DNA from: Phenylobacterium sp.
Lineage (GTDB): Bacteria; Pseudomonadota; Alphaproteobacteria; Caulobacterales; Caulobacteraceae
Direction: 5' to 3'
Length of the DNA stretch: 13,963 nt
Assembly: GCA_019264505.1 (NCBI GenBank)
Contig: JAHUZY010000308.1
Span: 1 to 13,963 of the forward strand
The position numbers were made by a program, and so were the translations under genes. Within the stretch, counting starts at the first letter, position 1. Every line of letters begins with the position of its first letter. The notes beneath the pieces are model-generated. The model had not been told where the DNA came from. It did not search any database and saw only the letters and a list, made by a program, of their open reading frames with translations. Of this stretch, positions 6,704 through 13,963 are shown piece after piece.

Positions 6704-7197
6704 GCTCAGAACCTGACCTGCCCGAGCGCCTGGCGCCCTATCGGCCCAATGTCGGGGTGACCCTGTTCCGGCCTGACGGCCGGGTCTGGATCGGCCGCCG
6801 CGCCGGAACGCCTGGGCCGCACAACTGGCAGTTTCCGCAAGGCGGGGTGGACGCCGGCGAGGATCTGCAGGAAGCCGCCCTGCGGGAGCTGGCCGAGGAG
6901 ACCGGGGTGCGGTCGGTGACGGTGCTGGGGCGCACTGACGGCTGGTTGACCTATGACTTCCCGCCCGAGCACGCGGGCTCGCCCATCGGCCGCAGCTGGA
7001 AAGGCCAGCGACAGGTCTGGTTCGCCCTTCGCTTTGATGGAGATGACCAGGAGATCAACCTGGACGCCCATCCACCGGCTGAGTTCGACGCCTGGCGCTG
7101 GGGACGGCTGTCGGAGACTCCCCAAATCGTGGCGCCGTTCAAGCAGGCCATATACAGACAGGTCGTGGAGGCCTTCGCGGTCTTCGCCGCCGGCTGA
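6700..7197 (+). CDS. rppH: RNA 5'-pyrophosphohydrolase (Nudix)
   Basis: RppH removes pyrophosphate from 5'-triphosphate RNA and so triggers 5'-end-dependent mRNA decay; alphaproteobacterial members (IalA/NudH type) can also cleave dinucleoside polyphosphates. The 165 residues carry YRPNVGVTLFRPDGRVWIGRR, WQFPQGGVDAGE and a complete Nudix box (48-70, GX5EX7REUXEEXGU with RELAEETGV). They also have the family's later VWFALRF and APFKQAIYRQVV. The start is ATG 6700, which overlaps the preceding stop as ATGA and gives the normal RppH N-terminus; an upstream in-frame extension to 6637 reads through the neighbour and is rejected. Translational coupling to the YibQ-type gene is likely. Confidence 0.93.
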   Translation: MSSEPDLPERLAPYRPNVGVTLFRPDGRVWIGRRAGTPGPHNWQFPQGGVDAGEDLQEAALRELAEETGVRSVTVLGRTDGWLTYDFPPEHAGSPIGRSWKGQRQVWFALRFDGDDQEINLDAHPPAEFDAWRWGRLSETPQIVAPFKQAIYRQVVEAFAVFAAG

Positions 7198-7226
7198 GCA
7201 CGGCCCTTCCGACTCCGGGGAACAAC

Positions 7227-7982
7227 ATGGCCGCACCCGTCATCATGGTGCACGGCGCCTTCTGCGGCGACTGGACCTTCGAGGCTTTCGAGACCCCCTT
7301 TCTGGCTGCGGGGCATACGGTCGTCCGCCCGGCCCTGCGGGGCCATGGGAAAGGGGACGCCGCCTCAGCGGTGGTGAGCGTGTCGATGCTCGACTACGCC
7401 GCTGACATCGCGGAGCTCTGCCGCAGCCAGGCTGAGCCCCCCGTTCTTGTCGGCCATTCCATGGGCGGCCTCGTCAGCCTGCTTGCCGCGCGCCGGGCGC
7501 CGGTGGCAGGCTTGGTGCTGCTGGCCCCCTCGCCGCCCTGGGGGGTGGCCGGCTGGTCTCTCGAGGAAGGCGTAACCGCCTTCGGACTTCACCTGATGGG
7601 GCCCTTCTGGAGCCAGGCGGTGACGCCGGACCGGAACCTGATGCTGCGCTACAGCCTCGACCGGATGGCGCCCGGCGACCGCCGCCCCATCCTCGAGCAG
7701 TTGTGTCCGGAGAGCGGACGGGCCCTGTGGGAGACCCTGAACTGGTGGCTGGATCCGATGATGACCACGAGCCTCGGGGGTCAGCCGATGGCGCCCGCCC
7801 TGGTGATGGTCGGCGAAAAGGACGTGGTCCATCCCCCCGCTACGGCGCGTCTGACGGCCAGCCGTATCGGGGCTGAGCTGGAAGTGCAGCCGCAGATGAG
7901 TCACTGGCTCCCCGGGGAACCGGGATGGGAGGCTGTGGCCGGGCGCGCCCTGACCTGGATCCAGGCCAGGGCCGCCGGCTGA
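7227..7982 (+). CDS. Alpha/beta hydrolase
   Basis: The 251-residue cytoplasmic protein has the complete alpha/beta hydrolase set: oxyanion HGAF (9-12), nucleophile elbow GHSMGG with Ser78 (76-81), catalytic Asp199 in GEKDVV and His226 in MSHWLPGE. DxxxRGHGKG-like residues (36-43) follow the third strand. The cap between about 108 and 180 is Trp-rich. The family covers esterases, lipases, C-C hydrolases and haloperoxidase-like enzymes, and nothing here fixes the substrate. It starts 29 bases after rppH with GGGGAA a few bases before the ATG. It may be the last gene of the plus-strand run; it converges with the secreted protein on the other strand. Confidence 0.82.
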   Translation: MAAPVIMVHGAFCGDWTFEAFETPFLAAGHTVVRPALRGHGKGDAASAVVSVSMLDYAADIAELCRSQAEPPVLVGHSMGGLVSLLAARRAPVAGLVLLAPSPPWGVAGWSLEEGVTAFGLHLMGPFWSQAVTPDRNLMLRYSLDRMAPGDRRPILEQLCPESGRALWETLNWWLDPMMTTSLGGQPMAPALVMVGEKDVVHPPATARLTASRIGAELEVQPQMSHWLPGEPGWEAVAGRALTWIQARAAG

Positions 7983-7986
7983 CGTT

Positions 7987-8025
7987 CAGGCCAGACCGCC
8001 AGGGCCTGGCTGCAGGTCCAGACCT
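7987..8025. terminator. Inverted repeats in the convergent gap, candidate two-way terminator
   Basis: Between the converging genes lie CAGGCC (7987-7992) and GGCCTG (8003-8008) with a 10-base loop, then AGGTC-CA-GACCT (8014-8025) reaching into the minus-strand stop codon. Both are palindromic, so they would fold in transcripts from either side. There is no T-tract on either strand, so an intrinsic terminator is uncertain; Rho-dependent ending is possible. Confidence 0.35.
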
Positions 8026-8663
8026 TAGAAGCTGCGCTCGCTGAACAGCAGGGTCGCCTGGTCGTAGCGGCGGTCAAGCGGGGTGTCGTCGGGGTTCTTC
8101 AGCTGGACAAAGACGAGGCCGGTGGATTCAGCGTCGGTGAAATGCTCCCAGGCCAGGGTGATGCGCTTCACATTATCCGGACCCACGGCGAAGTCGTTGC
8201 GCTGCAGGCGCAGGCGGGGCTCCTGCAGGAAGGCCCAGATATTCAGGGCATCGACGATGGGTTCCTCAGCGCCGACGGCGTAGTTGATCTGCACATTGCA
8301 GACATTGTCGTTGGCGCCCTTGGGCAGAACGGAGATGACATAGTTGCGGTCGCCGCCCAGACCCAGCTGGTAGCTGCCGGAGCGGCGGTCACGGCGCATG
8401 CCGAGATCCTGAGCGACCTGCTCGACGGTCTTGCCCTCGCGCACCATGGGCAGGCAGGCGCGGGTCAGGACTGACAGCACCGTGGCGCCATCGCCCGAGG
8501 TGGGCAAGGTCGGCGGGGGCTCGGCAGGCGCCGCGGCTGGAGCGACAGGTTCCGCCGACGCGGCGGGCGCGGCGGCGGCGTCAGGCGCAGGCCCGGCGTC
8601 CTGGGCGTGAGCGGGGCCAGAGAGCCCGGCGATCAGGATGAGGCTGGCGATGACGGTGCGCAT
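8025..8663 (-). CDS. Secreted protein of unknown function
   Basis: The product has 212 residues with a clear Sec signal peptide (1-20, hydrophobic core then AHA-QD cleavage), an Ala/Pro/Glu-rich linker (about 21-56) and a compact domain (about 57-212). The domain has two cysteines (Cys70 in TRACLPM and Cys122 in DNVCNVQ) that could form a disulphide in the periplasm. I do not recognise the domain. Features that could help a search are VEQVAQDLGMRRDRR, YQLGLGGDRNYVISVLPKG, WAFLQEPRLRLQRND and LAWEHFTDAESTGLVFVQLKNP. The ATG at 8663 has AGGGA 7 bases upstream. It lies 125 bases downstream of atpC on the same strand with structured DNA between, so it may have its own promoter. A proteome search across Caulobacterales would show whether it always follows atpC. 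Confidence 0.8.
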   Translation of the reverse strand: MRTVIASLILIAGLSGPAHAQDAGPAPDAAAAPAASAEPVAPAAAPAEPPPTLPTSGDGATVLSVLTRACLPMVREGKTVEQVAQDLGMRRDRRSGSYQLGLGGDRNYVISVLPKGANDNVCNVQINYAVGAEEPIVDALNIWAFLQEPRLRLQRNDFAVGPDNVKRITLAWEHFTDAESTGLVFVQLKNPDDTPLDRRYDQATLLFSERSF

Positions 8664-8683
8664 GAGTGTTTCCCTGACTTGAT

Positions 8684-8697
8684 GCTCCGTTCGGAGC
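8684..8697 (-). repeat. Short hairpin in the 5' leader of the secreted protein gene
   Basis: GCTCC-GTTC-GGAGC (5-bp stem, 4-base loop; GAAC loop in the minus-strand transcript) lies about 20 bases upstream of the start codon and before the Shine-Dalgarno. It could shape leader stability. No regulator is known. Confidence 0.3.
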
Positions 8698-8737
8698 TTG
8701 TCGGCATCACACTAAAGCCCGGCCGTCACTGCAATAG

Positions 8738-8785
8738 CTGTCACGCGCCTTTGACGAGTCAACGGGCGGGCTGGTCGCGTGACAG
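8738..8785. repeat. Nested inverted repeat just after atpC
   Basis: CTGTCACGCG (8738-8747) and CGCGTGACAG (8776-8785) are perfect 10-base inverted copies. The 28 bases between them contain a second perfect inverted repeat, TTGAC-GA-GTCAA (8751-8762). The outer arm ends 3 bases from the atpC stop codon. As RNA this folds into a hairpin with a branched loop, and it is the best candidate for the 3' end of the atp operon transcript, although no U-tract follows. As DNA, the arms could be a two-site operator upstream of the secreted-protein gene. Confidence 0.5.
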
Positions 8786-8788
8786 GCG

Positions 8789-9055
8789 TCAGACGACCGC
8801 GGGGGCCGCCTGTTCAGCCAGGATGGTGAGACCGCTGGCGGTGACGTCGGCGAAACCGCCCTTCACGTCATAGATGGTCTCACGTCCCTCGTTGCGCACG
8901 ATCACCCGACCCTCGCGCAGCGTTGCCATGACGGGGGCGTGGCCGGCCAGGACCCCGAAGTCGCCTTCGGTTCCCGGCGCGTCCACCTGATCGACCAGTC
9001 CGGAATAGAGTTCCCGTTCCGGCGAGACGAGGGAGAAGTGCAGCTTGTCCGCCAT
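8789..9055 (-). CDS. atpC: F1 ATP synthase epsilon subunit, short form
   Basis: Epsilon sits on the gamma foot of the central stalk and couples F1 to the c-ring. The 88 residues cover only the N-terminal beta-sandwich: LHFSLVSPERELYSG, VDAPGTEGDFGVLAGHAPVMATLREG and YDVKGGFADVT are all family-typical. The C-terminal helical hairpin that inhibits ATP hydrolysis in E. coli and Bacillus (total 130-140 residues) is absent. The sequence ends soon after the last strand (LTILAEQA), and no helical remnant is seen past the stop, so this is a genuine short form rather than a frameshift. Hydrolysis control must then rely on something else, for instance a zeta-type inhibitor as in Paracoccus (inference). 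The gap to atpD is 5 bases. Confidence 0.95.
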   Translation of the reverse strand: MADKLHFSLVSPERELYSGLVDQVDAPGTEGDFGVLAGHAPVMATLREGRVIVRNEGRETIYDVKGGFADVTASGLTILAEQAAPAVV

Positions 9056-9060
9056 GATCC

Positions 9061-11537
<2,477 letters not shown>

Positions 11538-11557
11538 CCCTTGGGGTCCTGGCCGGC

Positions 11558-13649
<2,092 letters not shown>

Positions 13650-13683
13650 TATATGTCCGCCCGGTGCGTGTCTAACAGCCGCT

Positions 13684-13728
13684 ACGAAGGGATCTTCGTC
13701 TCAGCTAAAGGCTTGAAAGCGCTTGAAA
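13684..13728 (-). promoter_or_regulatory. atp operon leader with hairpin and GCTTGAAA direct repeats
   Basis: Upstream of atpH lie two copies of GCTTGAAA (13711-13718 and 13721-13728) exactly 10 bases apart, about one helical turn, with an AAGCGCTT palindrome (13717-13724) across their junction. Nearer the gene, ACGAAG-GGAT-CTTCGT (13684-13699) forms a 6-bp hairpin. On the minus strand TTCAAGC (13727-13721) and GCTGAGAC (13705-13698) loosely recall Caulobacter -35/-10 boxes, but with a spacer (15) longer than usual. The operon promoter should be here, but I cannot place it firmly. Confidence 0.35.
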
Positions 13729-13796
13729 AAGCACGGCGCCGAAGAAGGAGGTCCGCCCCCCGGCCCTAAGCCGCGCGCCTGATAGCACGCGATTTT

Positions 13797-13821
13797 AGGC
13801 GCCGCAACCGAACCGGCGCCT
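13797..13821 (-). terminator. Intergenic hairpin after the thioesterase gene
   Basis: AGGCGCCG (13797-13804) and CGGCGCCT (13814-13821) form a perfect 8-bp stem with a 9-base loop, 20 bases beyond the thioesterase stop. In the minus-strand transcript it is followed by AAAAU rather than a U-tract, so it is not a textbook intrinsic terminator. It could still mark the transcript 3' end upstream of the atp promoter. Confidence 0.35.
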
Positions 13822-13840
13822 CGGAATCTCGCCAATCGCC

Positions 13841-13963
13841 CTAGTCGGGGCTCGAAACCCCCAACCGGCGGAAGACCGCCGAGCCCGTCGCGGCCAGGGC
13901 GCCGTCGGCCTTCAGCACCCGGCCATGGGCGAAGACGAGGGTCCGCGTGGTCCGCTCCACCGC
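13841..13963 (-). CDS. PaaI-type acyl-CoA thioesterase (hotdog fold), C-terminal fragment
   Basis: Only the last 40 codons are in the window; the gene runs off the right edge. The visible end reads RTLVFAHGRVLKADGALAAT then GSAVFRRLG and stops at TAG (13843-13841). This pattern (a strand with R-T-L-V-F, a turn with D-G, then ATGSAVFRRL) matches the last two strands of PaaI/YbgC-like hotdog thioesterases, which hydrolyse acyl- or aryl-CoA esters. The substrate cannot be told and the catalytic residues are outside the window. It is the same strand as the atp genes, 191 bases upstream of atpH. Confidence 0.6.
   Translation of the reverse strand, partial: AVERTTRTLVFAHGRVLKADGALAATGSAVFRRLGVSSPD

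Noticed and set aside
13741..13752. Strong Shine-Dalgarno-like AAGGAGGT on the plus strand
   Set aside because: No ATG, GTG or TTG follows at a usable distance, and no plus-strand gene lies downstream.

Overview
The window is GC-rich chromosomal core DNA of an alphaproteobacterium. Protein sequences and gene order point to the Caulobacteraceae (Caulobacter/Phenylobacterium type): the run proA-nadD-rsfS-rlmH-envC-ctpA-yibQ-rppH, a stand-alone F1 operon atpHAGDC without the Fo genes, a short epsilon subunit and an Ala/Lys/Pro-rich N-terminus on the beta subunit. The exact genus is an inference. I see no insertion sequence, integrase, tRNA, rRNA, CRISPR array or phage gene, and no stretch with clearly foreign composition.

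Left part, plus strand (1-7982). A gamma-glutamyl phosphate reductase (proA, open at the left edge) is followed after 11 bases by nadD. A good sigma-70-like promoter in the nadD-rsfS gap starts a tightly packed unit: rsfS (apparent CTG start), rlmH (TTG start), an EnvC-type LytM factor (GTG start, overlapping rlmH) and the S41 protease ctpA. A 103-base gap carrying a CtrA-like motif leads to a membrane-anchored, catalytically degenerate YibQ-type polysaccharide deacetylase. Its stop codon overlaps the rppH start (ATGA). An alpha/beta hydrolase closes the plus-strand run. The unit joins ribosome silencing and 23S rRNA modification to control of peptidoglycan hydrolysis and periplasmic proteolysis, and then to mRNA 5'-end decapping.

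Right part, minus strand (8025-13963). Read right to left: the 3' end of a PaaI-type thioesterase, a 191-base gap with repeats and hairpins, then atpH-atpA-atpG-atpD-atpC with gaps of 4-20 bases. These encode the delta, alpha, gamma, beta and epsilon subunits of the F1 sector. A 125-base gap with nested inverted repeats follows, then a small secreted protein of unknown function that converges on the alpha/beta hydrolase.

This is mostly ordinary housekeeping territory, and I found no convincing new multi-gene system. The points most worth a second look are: the non-AUG start run rsfS-rlmH-envC; the loss of catalytic residues in both the LytM factor and the YibQ-type protein; the 51-residue beta-subunit extension paired with a helix-less epsilon; the nested inverted repeat after atpC; and the repeats in the atp leader.
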